Shown here: piece by piece, positions 11,291 through 22,149 of the stretch
How positions within the stretch are numbered: position 1 is the stretch's first letter
Layout: each line of letters opens with the position of its first letter
Source of the DNA: Heliopora coerulea
Taxonomy: Eukaryota; Cnidaria; Anthozoa; Scleralcyonacea; Helioporidae
Direction of reading: 5' to 3'
Assembly (NCBI GenBank): GCA_030142905.1
Contig: JASJOG010000548.1
Location: 54,346-118,345 of the forward strand
DNA: 64,000 nt
Made by a program: the position numbers and the translations under genes
The notes under the pieces: model-generated
Seen by the model: the letters and a program-made list of their open reading frames with translations, nothing else
What the model was told of the DNA's origin: nothing
Database searches by the model: none

Positions 11291-13645
11291 TGCCTCGGTA
11301 TATTATTAAATATTTAGGAGGGTTAAAAAGGGACAACATAATATTTTTATTGTAACTATGTACTCTTGCCACAAAATATGTGGTTATTTGGATCTGTCGT
11401 ATATTAGTTCAATGAGTTCTTTGTCTCCATATACACCATCTGAGTGTCAATGCGCTAAAAATATCGACCAATCTTTTATTGGTGAATAGCTCCATACTTG
11501 AAGGGTATGTCGGCTGCCGGATACCACTGATGTTGCAGCTGATGTTGTTTTGGTGGAATTTCTGATCAAAATGTTTTATCTTCACCCTAATCTGGGCGTA
11601 ATTTATTTCACAGATTTGTTTCTAAAGCACATTTGGTTCGGAACTGATGAAGTTACCAATTTACCCTTTTCTTTGCCAGTCATGTTTCCCTCGCCAAATC
11701 TCTTTGCCAAATTGAGTGTAAATAATAATGTCTTTGGCAAAGTTACTGACAAGAAATGTAAGCTAAATAGTTATTTTGGTTTTCCCAACATGATGACAAT
11801 TTCTGGACTACAGATGTTTCTTGCCGGCTATTTCACCAGCTTGGGTGGTTTGGATAATATTATACTTTGGTCGCATGACCTTGATTGACTTCCCAATAAT
11901 TCACAAATCCATGAACTCAGAAAAAGCCTTTCTTTTTTAACTTGGACAAGAATGTCATTCATAATTTTAACTTCAACAAAACAAAAAAGAATTTAAGTTT
12001 CTTCCTTGAAGCTGGATGTACTTTGACGTCCTTAAAGTGGTTTGAAACTAACTTATATTTAGTTACTCAGAAAGTAAAGTTTCGTGAATAAGTATAACAA
12101 AATAGTTTTTAAATTATTCACTCCTGATTTCAACTGCTAACAAATTGTATAATAAAAGCAATGACAGATATCAAGTTAAACGCTTCCCATCACAAACATA
12201 AATGAACTTCCGCTCATTTACTACAACTTAACATACCAAACTCTATTCTAAATTCAGCATTTCTTGGTGACATAACATAGGTATCTCAATTTCCTAGACT
12301 TTCTAATCTACTGAGCATAGTTGATTGAAGGCTTAACATTGTAAGTCATATTACTTAAGTCCTTTAGTCTTCGAACAAGTTCTCCTGGCTATAAGCTTTC
12401 TAAAATCATCTGGTATGGGTAAGAATAAAGATCTCAATATTACCCAGGGAGGCTAAAAGTTAAATGGAGATGGTTCAGTTTAACCCTATCAACCCAATCA
12501 CGGTCAGACTTCACTCCCTGCGAAATGATTTTACCTGGCGTTTGTTATAACAAAATCCCAAATAGGTTCTTGGACATTAAAAGTTAAAAAAGGAGTGACA
12601 AACACCTTATGCAATAACTGACAATACTTTTTAAAATATTTTTCTGACCGCATAATGGTCTCTAGAAAACAAATACTATGGAAAATATTTTCGACTAGTA
12701 ATCAAGTCCATTAGTTTCCTGCACTTGTTATAACTTTTCAGGAGGGGTGCGTTGGTGTGAGAAAAGTCTTGTATTAATATCAACCCATATTTCAACTGTT
12801 TATCAAAAAAGGTAGAGCAAGCTATTATGCAACAGATTCCTGAAAACTTGGAGATTCTCACAATCGTATTTATGGGTCATAACAAAGCCTCTCAATTTGT
12901 AGCTATCCTGTCAATTATACCACATGCGACAATAACCAAAACATTGTTGAGAAAACATGTTTTCGTCTGGTGCAGATTCAAACGTTGCAAGGAGAACCGA
13001 TGGATTTTGGAAAATTTCCTAAACTAATGCCACAGCAGACATAATTTAACAATATGAATTGCTTTCAACTTTCCCCAACGACTACTTTTAGAAAATACCG
13101 GCAGAAAACACGACTACCAACTTTGCTTAACGAGCACTCCACGAGTGTCCATGATTCACCCGATGGCATATTGACAGGTTTGAACGGTCGTTTACCCTAG
13201 TACTGCCCAGTGACGAGTACCGATCAATAGTATTTATTCCTTAACCCATATTATATTTTAACCCTCGCTCTTTATAAATTTATTATCAAACAACAAAGCG
13301 ACATCGTTGAACGACGAGCTTTTCAGGACCAGGTCTGGTTTAAGCGTATATTATTACACACTTTGTGCATTATTTAACCTCGAGTGTGTATCATTAATTC
13401 TTTCCCTGCGGGAGCTATCCCTTAGCCAGAGTAAAATCGTCTGTCGTTAGCCACAGTAAAATAATAGAAGTCTTATCCCGCCGTGAAAGAGTTAAATATG
13501 GAACGTGTGTATCACTAAAATTATTGCAATGGAGTGTTTCATTTGCCCTCAATTTAAGCCAATCTTTTTAATTTCATCCTGAATACTTTAAATTTTTAAA
13601 AACTCTTTTATAGCTGCAAACGCTTTCGTAGGAAAATATTAAAGA
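11291..13645. other. Anonymous sequence; one unplaced open frame
   Basis: An open frame at 11550-11888 on the plus strand (112 codons, Phe/Leu-rich) resembles no family I know and has no codon or splice support. Nothing else is seen in this 2.3-kb stretch. Confidence 0.35.
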
Positions 13646-13649
13646 AGCC

Positions 13650-13866
13650 ACTTAATAATTATAATAACAATAACAATAATAATAACAATAATAACAATAA
13701 TAATAATAATAATAATAACAATAATAATAATAACAATAATAATAATAACAATAACAATAATGGCAATAACAACAATAATAACAATAACAACAATAATAAT
13801 AATGAGACCCCTTCCATTATCCTTAGTTGGGTGGTGTGCGAGTTGTAATAATAATAATAATAAAAA
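13650..13866 (+). repeat. AAT/AAC microsatellite with a conserved retroelement tail
   Basis: Imperfect (AAT/AAC)n runs to about 13803, is interrupted by 42 bases containing AGTTGGGTGGTGTGCGAGTT (about 13829-13848), and resumes as (TAA)n. The same 20-base motif (with C/A variants) precedes an (AAT)n run on the minus strand near 47060-47040, so the unit is probably the 3' tail of a LINE or SINE family that ends in a microsatellite. Confidence 0.7.
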
Positions 13867-16800
13867 CAATTAGTTCCTATTTTTCCCGCACAACTTTGCA
13901 ATTTTTAAGAACCATTTCAGGGTAGTTCCAGAAATCCCCAAAAATTCATTTCAAGAAAAGTCCTTGTCAATCAGATTTACCTCAGTATGTGCACCAATAA
14001 ATATTTCACAATATAGGTCATGCCATGCCTCAAATTATGGCTCCGGGAAGGAGGTTGCGATCAGGCAAACACCGAAACTGTTAAAAACAATATAGTTGCA
14101 ATATATTATGGTCCTTTTTAGATTTTGAAATACATTTTCACCAGTTATGACATTCAAAGTTCACAGAGCGAGCATAAAACGACCAAGATCGAGTACTCGC
14201 AAAAGTTCGGCTGCCCAAGCCAAGAATAAGTACGAGTGTTCCAAAAATGTCACTAAAGTGATACGTGAGCCGAGTATTGAATTCGGGTGCCCTGGCTTTG
14301 GAAATTAAAATTTCGACCAAAAGCTATTACCAGACGATGATTTCAACACGCGTGACGGTAAACATCAAAAACAGGGGAAAATATAATTCAATGGAAAAAT
14401 CCGTACAATAAGGCTTTTTAAAGTTCCTCTTTCCTTTTTTTAGCTCTTTAAAAAACATTCCCTTCCCAAATCAGCAGGCTCAAGCATTTATACCATTTTA
14501 AAACGTTTGAAAAAGTGTCATTAGTTTCATGACTCGGCATTCGTTAGGTTGTCATTTCAGACAATTTCCACCATATCATAGAAGGTCCACTTCTTGTTAT
14601 TCTTACGTCAATGAAGGTCAAGAATACTACAGTCTTTATTCAATTAGACAACAGTAAAAACTTAGAAAACACGCTTAAGTGTCCACTTTTAGTAGTTCTC
14701 TGTTGGTAAAGAATTCTACTATTGTAGACAAATTTAACTTTCATATTGATGCTACAAGAGAATGGTGACGTTCAATATGTATGAATAAGACGGATGGACT
14801 CATTGGTATCAATTTCACTTTTAAAAGTCGATGATCGCGAATGCCAAAAGCTTTCGTGACTTATGGTCCATTGGGGTGACACCGACGTTACTACATCAAG
14901 ATAGTTCCCAAGAAAAGATTCATTAGATATGGACAAATTTCATCCTCTTCAAAGTCTAAGTCAACCTTTCGTAAAGAAAGTAATTATCGAGTTCATTTCA
15001 CAGAATGGAGGAAAAAGCATGGGAGTAAGTCGACCATTGATATCCCAAAACTTTTTACCAGCTATGTACATACGCAGTTCGTGTGATCCTATTTTGAGTT
15101 ACCACCAGTAATTTTGCAAATTTATTACAAAATTGCATACCGACAATTGATGAGTAGTCGCCCGCTATGTTTAATGGCCTCTTTGTCATCCTCTAAAGGT
15201 CACAAGAGTCGAGAGAGCTTTTCGCTTGCTTTGTATTTGACACCGAGGATACAGAGACTGTCAAATCCATCCTGAAGGTGCAGTGCTATCAGTCTGACAA
15301 TATCCAAAAAAAGTTATCCACTTCATTCACGTACTTTCACTTGTCATTACACCCAACATACCTCTAGTTTTACAAATTTGGTACTTCCTGATATGGAAAA
15401 TCGCTCATGTGATGATGGTGTATCACCGCTCTCAACACGAAAGAGTCGTGATTATGTAACAAGAAACCTTGTTTGGAATTAGATGAAAAACTTCTCTGAT
15501 GCACATTGCTTCAACAACTTGCCCCATTATTAGAAGAATAAACTACTAAACCTTGTATGCCAAGACCCTGGCGTAATTTTTAAATTATTTTTTTGTAAAA
15601 AGTACACCAAGTACGCCTATTTTGATAAACTAACACGATATACAAATTCCCCACTAGAAACTCGTCGTGCCAGGCTAATCAATTTACGCAGGAGTTGCAG
15701 ACCAAATTGCTAATTGATCTTGGTGCAAGGAAATGAGCTGAGCTGACGCAGCCCTCAAACGTTTCCCTTCAATTTTTTTCTTTAGTTCCTTCTCTGCTAA
15801 CTTTATTTCAAGTTGCATTTTAACCTAAAATCGGACTATCATCGTGTTTTAATGTATATAAGCAAATCGAGTGAGGTTCCTTGTGATACCTCCACTTTAC
15901 GGCTGTTGGTAAAATATACCCTCGCTCACATTGCATTTTACCATTCCTAGAGTATGGAATAGAGGTTATGATTATGGTTCATCAGTCAGCCAGGCATACT
16001 TCTGAAGAATATTTCTTCTAAACGTTTTCTATACTAGTATAAATGGTAAAAGAATGAGCGATAGTCGTAAAAATGTACGTCTTGTTCAAAAGACTGCCGA
16101 TTTTTATCCACGTTTGTGTCACCAAATTCAAATCTTGTCAAAGTAGTTGATAATTAAGTCAAAAATTTCGTAATTATAGGAACGAACACGTACTTTCCTA
16201 AATTTCATGATGGCTGTTTATCAGAGTTAACATCACTATTTCACGTTTTCATGCCATCTCCTAGAGAACTCCACGAACTAGCGGAGAGAATAAACGTTTA
16301 AGATGTAGAGATTAAACAGAAGAATTCCTCTGCATCATTTGGATCTTAAATGTTGCTAGATATACGAATTGCCGTGACGTAGGATTATTTAAGTGCACGA
16401 AACCCTTAGGATGGAGATTTGGCAGTTGGTATATGTGAATATTTTGAGCATTACACTGAAATCCAAAACACAAACCCATTTACATGACAAACTATTCCAA
16501 AGCAAAACCACGGTCCAAGGAAGAAATGTTTCAACGAAGGAGATTAAGTCGAAGGCACTTGCGATATTCAGTGTATAGAAATGTAAACAAGGAATGGTTA
16601 AACTAAAATGAAATAATTGCTCGCTTGCCTTTTTTATAAGACTTTATTATAGTTTCAAACAACACCAGAATATAAATATACAAAAAAGATCATTTCAGAG
16701 CAGTAGGTAAAGACGTCACCCTACTGACTCCATTGTTTTTTACATCGTCTGACTACTGCTCTCTACTTTATCTAATTATAAGCAACCTATCCCAGATGCT

Positions 16801-17928
16801 TAAGTGTGTACTCGAAATCATTGTCAAGTCACTCGGAAGTACTTGTATAATGAGAGTTGTTTTGGAACAAAACTGGACACTTAACGTCAATACATACCAC
16901 ATTTCCTTATGCTACCTTTCTTCATTTTAACCCCGTTATTCGATATATTGGATGCCATGATTTGATACAACTGAATTCAATAAACTTATTAAACTCGTAC
17001 CGAAGACCACAAAAGGAACTTTGCACGCTATTTCATTTAAACTCGAAGGTTAGAAATTTTATGTATTCAGACCCTTACCCCACCCCCTTTTAACTATGAT
17101 ATTTGCATGCAAAATAATTGTAGACTACATTGAGCTACGTCATCGCGAAAACGGAAACGGCTTTTGACTTTATCCAGTGTCAGCTACAGTAAGCAAATTG
17201 TCGTTATATCTATAACATATTATATATAAGATCTTTAGTTAGTCTTGACCAAAGTATTTTGCCCAAAAAGTGAAACATACAACGGAATTGGTTCAACCAG
17301 AGTGGACAGAGACATAAATCATCAAGTGGATCTTTACATTCTTGAAGAGGTTTAAAACGTAAGTCCCAGTAAATGTACAGAGAAAATTTCATAATTTGAT
17401 AAAACTACAATTAGCAGTTCTAAAAGTGTAAACTAGTAAGAAACGTACCATAATTTTCTGGAATGACGCAATTATACTGAACGTTGTAATGGAGAAGGAA
17501 TGCCCTAGAAAGAAAAACGAAAGACTATTTCAAGCAACTGGTCATTCAGTTATCTTCTTTTACACCAGTTTCATCCAAAGCGATTGCTTCATGACTTGCA
17601 TGCCGGTGCTGAATCTTTAGGTTTACTTGGGTTTAGTCTTCAGGGTTTACTATTGAATCACCTTCACCGAAGTTTTAAAAACATTTATAACCATTTACGA
17701 TATAATTCACGATTATCTTTTTATAATTTTTATGAAAAACAAAGTCCTTTTACCTTGAATTATATCCATATACATGTACAAATACGTATATTATATATAT
17801 ATGTAATAATCAGAGGATAACTTGCCCTAACTTGGGAGGCTTGGGCTTTGGAGGCTTCGTCTACTAAACGTGAGGATCGGGAAGAAAAATATTGTACACT
17901 CAGCAAATTTGGTTCAAATGGCTCAGTT
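13867..17928. other. Anonymous AT-rich sequence, about 4 kb
   Basis: Read on both strands without finding a domain-bearing frame, tRNA or clear repeat. Short open frames (for example 14929-15111, 16393-16578, 16857-17093) have no recognisable similarity. Confidence 0.4.
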
Positions 17929-18172
17929 TGATCTCAGTAATAATTAGTTTGAGTTTGATTCCCAAGTAAAACATCAAATTTCTGGTACAGCTATGAGGGA
18001 AAAATTTGCTCCCCAGTATGCATGTATTTTTATGGACAAGATTGAGAACGATATTTCGTGCTAAAGACGTTGATAAACCATTTTTATGGCTTAGGTATAT
18101 TGATGATATCTTCATCTGGCATAAGGGGGAAGATAAACTTAAAGCATTTTTACAAAGATTGAAATTATTTTA
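17929..18172 (+). pseudogene. PLE reverse transcriptase fragment (plus strand)
   Basis: Plus-strand frames read QISGTAMREKFAPQYACIFM, then, after a frame change, PFLWLRYIDDIFIWHKGEDK. These are the GTAMGTKxAPxYA and YxDD motifs of Penelope-type RTs. Only these core motifs survive. At about 18175 it meets the 3' end of the oppositely oriented RT fragment. Confidence 0.7.
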
Positions 18173-18179
18173 ATAGTGG

Positions 18180-19335
18180 ATTTTATCCGAGGGCTGTTTT
18201 TAGTATTGTGAGTCCTGTCTCTAGCAGCGAGATGATTTGCGGATTATTTGGATTGAATGTTGTAACCAATGTGAGGGTATTTTGAGTGGAGGGAGGAGTT
18301 CGGGTTATTCTTAGTTTATCTTGCTTAATTGTCTTAGCTTTAGTTATTCCGTTGTTTATTAGGTCTTCTGGACAGCTTTTTTTACTGAGTAGGTCACTAA
18401 GTTCTTGCAGTCTTTTTTCTTTGTCGTAATTTGTATCCACGATTGTGCATATTCTGCGGGCCAGATTATAGGGAATGATGTTTTATACGCACGTTCTCGA
18501 GCTATTCTGCTCAGAAAAACGTTCTGAGTTCCTGACGGGAATCGAGCCGGGAACTTTCTGATCACCGGTGAGATGTTCTAACCATTGAGCTACATAGACT
18601 CAGGGAATGTTTCTTTCGATATGTAGAGGGTGATTTGATGAGTAATCCAAGTATTGCTTTGTGTCTGTAATTTTATAGTTTATATCTGTTAAGAGTCGAT
18701 CCTGGTCCTTTTTAATCAGTACATCCAAAAATGTTATCTGTCCTCTGTTGTACTCAATCGTGAACTTTATATTTGAAGTCAAGAAGTTCAATAACTTATG
18801 GAATTCATTCAGATATTCTTCTCCAAAGACCCAGTTTATATAGCGGTCGTCCAAATATCGAAGCCAGTTATTCTCAATGTATGAGGCCATTTCTTCACCG
18901 AATTCCGTAACTGCTTTTTGGTACATCTGTTTCTCTAGATATCCTGGTATTAACTTAGCATATGATGGTGCCATTTTTGTCCCCATAGCTGTACCCTTTT
19001 TCCGAAGAAGTCTGTCGTCAAAAAAGAACGTGTTGTAATTCAGTATTATTTTAATTCCTTCAAGAATAAATTGACGAGAAAAGCGGGAAAGGATACTGTC
19101 AGGACACTCCATTAACCATTACTCGACTGCTTTTAAGCCCAAATTGTGTGGAGTGTTCGTATATAAACTTGTGATATCGAAGGTTGTCATAATGGTTTCG
19201 ATGGCGACTTTGCGAGGTAATTTGTTGATGAACTCAATGCTGTCTCTTTAGTTGCTCTTCACGAAGGCGACCAACAGTTTAATTAGTATGTCGATCAAAT
19301 TACTGAGATGACTTGTCGGACACATGGGTCTACCC
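18180..19335 (-). pseudogene. Penelope-like element B reverse transcriptase, split by a SINE
   Basis: On the minus strand the frame carries RT motifs in order: MTTFDITSLYTNTPH near 19190, KKGTAMGTKMAPSYAKLIPG near 18990, and NNWLRYLDDRYINWVFGEEY near 18850, then ITFLDVLIKKDQDRLL. A stop lies near 19110. The frame reaches IERNIP at 18602 and resumes as IPYNLARRICTIVDTNYD at 18477, so a SINE (18478-18601) interrupts it. The C-terminal part (to ~18183) ends without an endonuclease. The 5' end at about 19335 adjoins an AT repeat and the 3' end of another PLE copy, the partial tandem arrangement known for these elements. Confidence 0.85.
18478..18601 (-). mobile_element. tRNA-derived SINE, copy 2, with 8-bp TSD
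   Basis: A 124-base insertion flanked by AGGGAATG at 18470-18477 and 18602-18609. On the minus strand it has an A-box-like TAGCTCAATGG, a B-box-like GCTCGATTCC and the same 3' body as copy 1, ending GTGCGTATAAAACAT. Removing it with one TSD copy restores the PLE frame (ERNIP then YNLARR). It therefore inserted after the PLE. Confidence 0.88.
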
Positions 19336-19343
19336 ACGATCGG

Positions 19344-19345
<2 letters not shown>

Positions 19346-19377
<32 letters not shown>
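19346..19377. repeat. (AT)n microsatellite
   Basis: Simple AT alternation at the junction between the 3' end of one PLE copy and the 5' end of the RT fragment. Confidence 0.95.
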
Positions 19378-19384
<7 letters not shown>

Positions 19385-19388
19385 TATA

Positions 19389-19415
19389 TTTCACCACTTT
19401 TCAGTGGTTCTTCAG
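19389..19415 (-). ncRNA. Hammerhead-like core at PLE 3' end (truncated)
   Basis: Minus strand: CTGAAGA, hairpin ACCAC-TGAAAA-GTGGT, GAAA. The core matches the CUGANGA-stem II-GAAA layout of hammerhead ribozymes, and stem II is perfect. The sequence after GAAA is replaced by the AT repeat, so stem III and the cleavage site are missing. Confidence 0.5.
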
Positions 19416-19639
19416 GCTATGTATAATTGTATAATGACGTCATTAATTATTTGGTCAGTCAGATAATTCCCTCATTGTTGAGTTCATTTCCACTAATTAT
19501 TGAATCCTTTCCGCTAATTAGAATTTAGTAAAGGCTTGAATTTCTGGATAAAATAGCTTTCCTTAGTCCTTCGCGCATCATCGTCATCGACTTTCATTTT
19601 AAAGAAAGGGAAGACAGTAAATTTGATCTCCTTATCACC

Positions 19640-19831
19640 TGTCGTGAGTTTGCCTCCTCTCGTATCCACGACAGCTCACAATCGATAAAAGTTAGAAGTT
19701 TTCACGTTTATTAAATCACAATCACAGTCACAACAACCCCTCCCCACGCGCTTCGTCTCAAAAAAAAACAAATTTACATGTCATGTGATACTTCATGAAC
19801 AGCCTACGTAATCATCAGTCACTCTCCAACA
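19640..19831 (-). mobile_element. Short solo LTR with 5-bp TSD
   Basis: On the minus strand this 192-base segment begins TGTTGGAGAG and ends CTCACGACA (TG...CA ends), contains an AATAAA signal near 19708, and is flanked by a 5-bp duplication (plus strand TCACC at 19635-19639 and 19832-19836). The parallel endonuclease copy at 20040-20368 lacks it, which defines the empty site. These are the marks of a solo LTR left by recombination of an LTR retrotransposon. The family is not recognised. Confidence 0.75.
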
Positions 19832-20029
19832 TCACCCACACATTGTGCGATGTGTTCACTTGCTGGTAAAATTGTATATTTGGTGTCCCTGATGTGCTGT
19901 CGGTGAACAGTCATTCTTTCCCGTAGTCTAGTTTTTGTTTCACCGATGTAGTTCTTTCCGCGCCCTGCGCAGGTTAGCACGTATATCACAAATTTACTGT
20001 TACAATCCACGTTGTGAAAAACCGAAAAA

Positions 20030-20515
20030 GTGATCGAAAAAATAAAGAAATTAACTATCAAACAAAATATGGATTGTAACAGTAAACTTGTGATATACAT
20101 GCTAACCTGCGCAGGACGCGGAGAGAACTACATCGGTGAAACAAAAACTAGACTACGGGAAAGAATGACTGTTCACCGACAGCACATCAGGGACACCAAA
20201 TATACAATTTTACCAGCAAGTGAACACATCGCACAACGTGCGGGTGATAAGGAGATCAAATTTACTGTCTTCCCTTTCTTTAAAATGAAAGTCGATGACG
20301 ATGATGCGCGAAAGACTAAGGAAAGCTATTTTATCCAGAAATTCAAGCCTTTACTAAATTCTAATTAGCGGATAGGATTCAAATTTAGTGGAAATGAACT
20401 CAACAATGAGGGAATTATCTGACTAACCAAATAATTAATGACGTCATTATAAAATTATACATAGCCTGAAGAACCACTGAAAAGTGGTGAAACGCGTAGC
20501 AAAATAAAATTTACA
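20030..20515 (+). mobile_element. Penelope-like element B endonuclease and 3' end (plus strand)
   Basis: The plus-strand frame to 20368 encodes an uninterrupted GIY-YIG endonuclease: VIYMLTCAGRGENYIGETKT, then RLRERMTVHRQHIRD, and a C-terminal KTKESYFIQKFKPLLNSN. The Y, YIG and E positions expected of the fold are present. It is the mirror image of 19385-20012, sharing the domain, the 3' trailer and the hammerhead-like core. Upstream the frame starts in non-PLE sequence, so the RT is absent and the copy is 5'-truncated. Confidence 0.85.
20466..20493 (+). ncRNA. Hammerhead-like ribozyme core at PLE 3' end
   Basis: CTGAAGA at 20466-20472, stem II ACCAC/GTGGT closed by a 6-base loop, then GAAAC at 20489-20493 followed by GCGTAGC. 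All conserved core bases of a hammerhead are present. Stem I and stem III pairing is not obvious by eye, so catalytic competence is unproven. Confidence 0.55.
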
Positions 20516-21559
20516 TTCAAACCGAATAGTTCTTTTGGTATTACCAATTTATCATATAGTCAATACCTGTATTTACATTTTAACAATTTTGAATATATAT
20601 ATATATACATACACACGTTAAAAACAAGAACTTTATTTCTTCTACGTTTCGGGGCCCAGACCCTTTGTAAAGAAGTTCACATTTACAGGTCTGGTTTGGA
20701 GCTTATATAGACGCAAAGTTAATACGTTATCTATTCATAAATACAATTAAAAAAATTTAAAAAAATTCTCTTACATTCAAATCTTAGAGATAAAAATATT
20801 CCACTTATATGCCCAAAAGCCTTCTCTATTAGTACGACCTTTAACATCAGCTTTATCAGTAATTTGAATCCTTGCATATGCCAACTTATTGTGCCAGGTT
20901 CAAAAAAATATCTATACTATTGTTCTAACCAGAGAGGGTTACGTTGACAATTTCAAGTCTACCCACAGTTTGTAGGATTGAACAATATTAAGAGAATGAA
21001 AAAGACAACTTGCAAACAATACTACCACCTCCTATTCCGAAATACCATAAAAGATAAGAAAGTAGATAGTTACATTCTCAAACTCATTAATGAATGATTT
21101 CAAGCAAATTTTTTCTGAGACAATCTGGGTGAGAGCAAGACTAATATGCATCTCAGTTGAACACTATACATGAAGAGAAGTCGAAAATTCTTAAGAGACA
21201 TTTGAAGAAATTTCAATGTCTTTTTGACATGAAGACAACGGCCGAGGGTTTAACATCTAATCCTTATGACGTTATTTTAAACTTATCGGGACAAGACCTA
21301 ACCGAGTGAAAAAGATATTTTGAACCTTTGGTTTCGATACGGCTTGCCCACTAGACCTACCACCCAGACTCAACATTGGCGATATCTAAATGTATTTGCA
21401 ACCAAGTTAACCCTCTATGCACTTGGAAAGTAAGCTACTTAACTTTTTAACTTATTTTAGCTATTAAGATTTAGATCTCAAACAATATTTTGCAGATCGT
21501 AATAAAATCCGTATTTTAGTACCATGACGAAAATCTTATGAAATGTCAAACCTGACAAA
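20516..21559. other. PLE-like end remnant, then anonymous sequence
   Basis: At 20615-20720 the minus strand reads GGGTCTGGGCCCCGAAACGT, resembling the stem II and GAAAC part of PLE hammerheads, but no CTGANGA is seen. A short TA/CA repeat lies at 20593-20617. The rest to 21.5 kb shows no supportable feature. Confidence 0.35.
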
Positions 21560-21800
21560 GAGAATGGCATAATGGTTTTGAAACGCTCAGATCATGTTAA
21601 CTCTGTCAGTTCGTTTTTTACAAGCTTCTCTAAGTCATTTAAGTTAATTCCTCCACTCAGTCCAACTGTTGACACTACTAATACTCCCCATCATAACGTA
21701 GCAAGGTTTCTTTCGTCTCTTTTGAAGCCTGTCATAGTCAAGAAATTTACTTCTAAAGGCCCTTTCGATGCTGTTTCGGCCATTCCTTTAATTCCATAAA
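21560..21800 (+). pseudogene. Possible PLE RT N-terminal fragment
   Basis: The plus-strand frame includes HHNVARFLSSLLKPVIVKKF and TSKGPFDAVSAIPLIP, resembling the region before the first RT motif in Penelope-type elements (NIAKFLxxxLxPL). It stops at 21799, and later fragments in other frames are unconvincing. Tentative. Confidence 0.35.
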
Positions 21801-22109
21801 CTTCTTTCGATGAAAGATATTCCTCGTTTGCCTTCTGATATTCCTACAGTTTTGAACAAATTCAATACCATTGATAAAAACCTTAACTTCACTGCCAATG
21901 ATTTTTAAGATGGCGTTGTTCATTCTTTAAGTCTCGATATATTTCTAATTCAAGTACTGAAATTTTTTCCCAAAGAGACTGACAGTGACACTGGTCAATA
22001 CACCCATTTTCCCAAATTTCAACCATGCATAAGCCGAGAAAAATCTTAGATTATATCTCTTTTTCACGAAGCAATTACGACTTGCAGGAAACCTTATATA
22101 TAAAAACCT

Positions 22110-22149
<40 letters not shown>

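Larger units (their letters stand above)
19385..20012 (-). mobile_element. Penelope-like element B endonuclease and 3' end (minus strand), with solo LTR
   Basis: Minus-strand reading from 20010 gives NSKFVIYVLTCAGRGKNYIG and ETKTRLRERMTVHRQHIRD, a GIY-YIG endonuclease with intact YIGET. The frame is cut by a 192-base insertion (19640-19831), beyond which the same domain continues (KEIKFTVFPFFKMK region). The 3' trailer ends in a hammerhead-like core at 19389-19415 next to the AT repeat. It is an inverted copy of 20040-20515. Confidence 0.85.

Noticed and set aside
13639..13901. Long Ile/Val- or Leu-rich minus-strand open frames
   Set aside because: They are translations of the AAT/AAC microsatellite and not genes.
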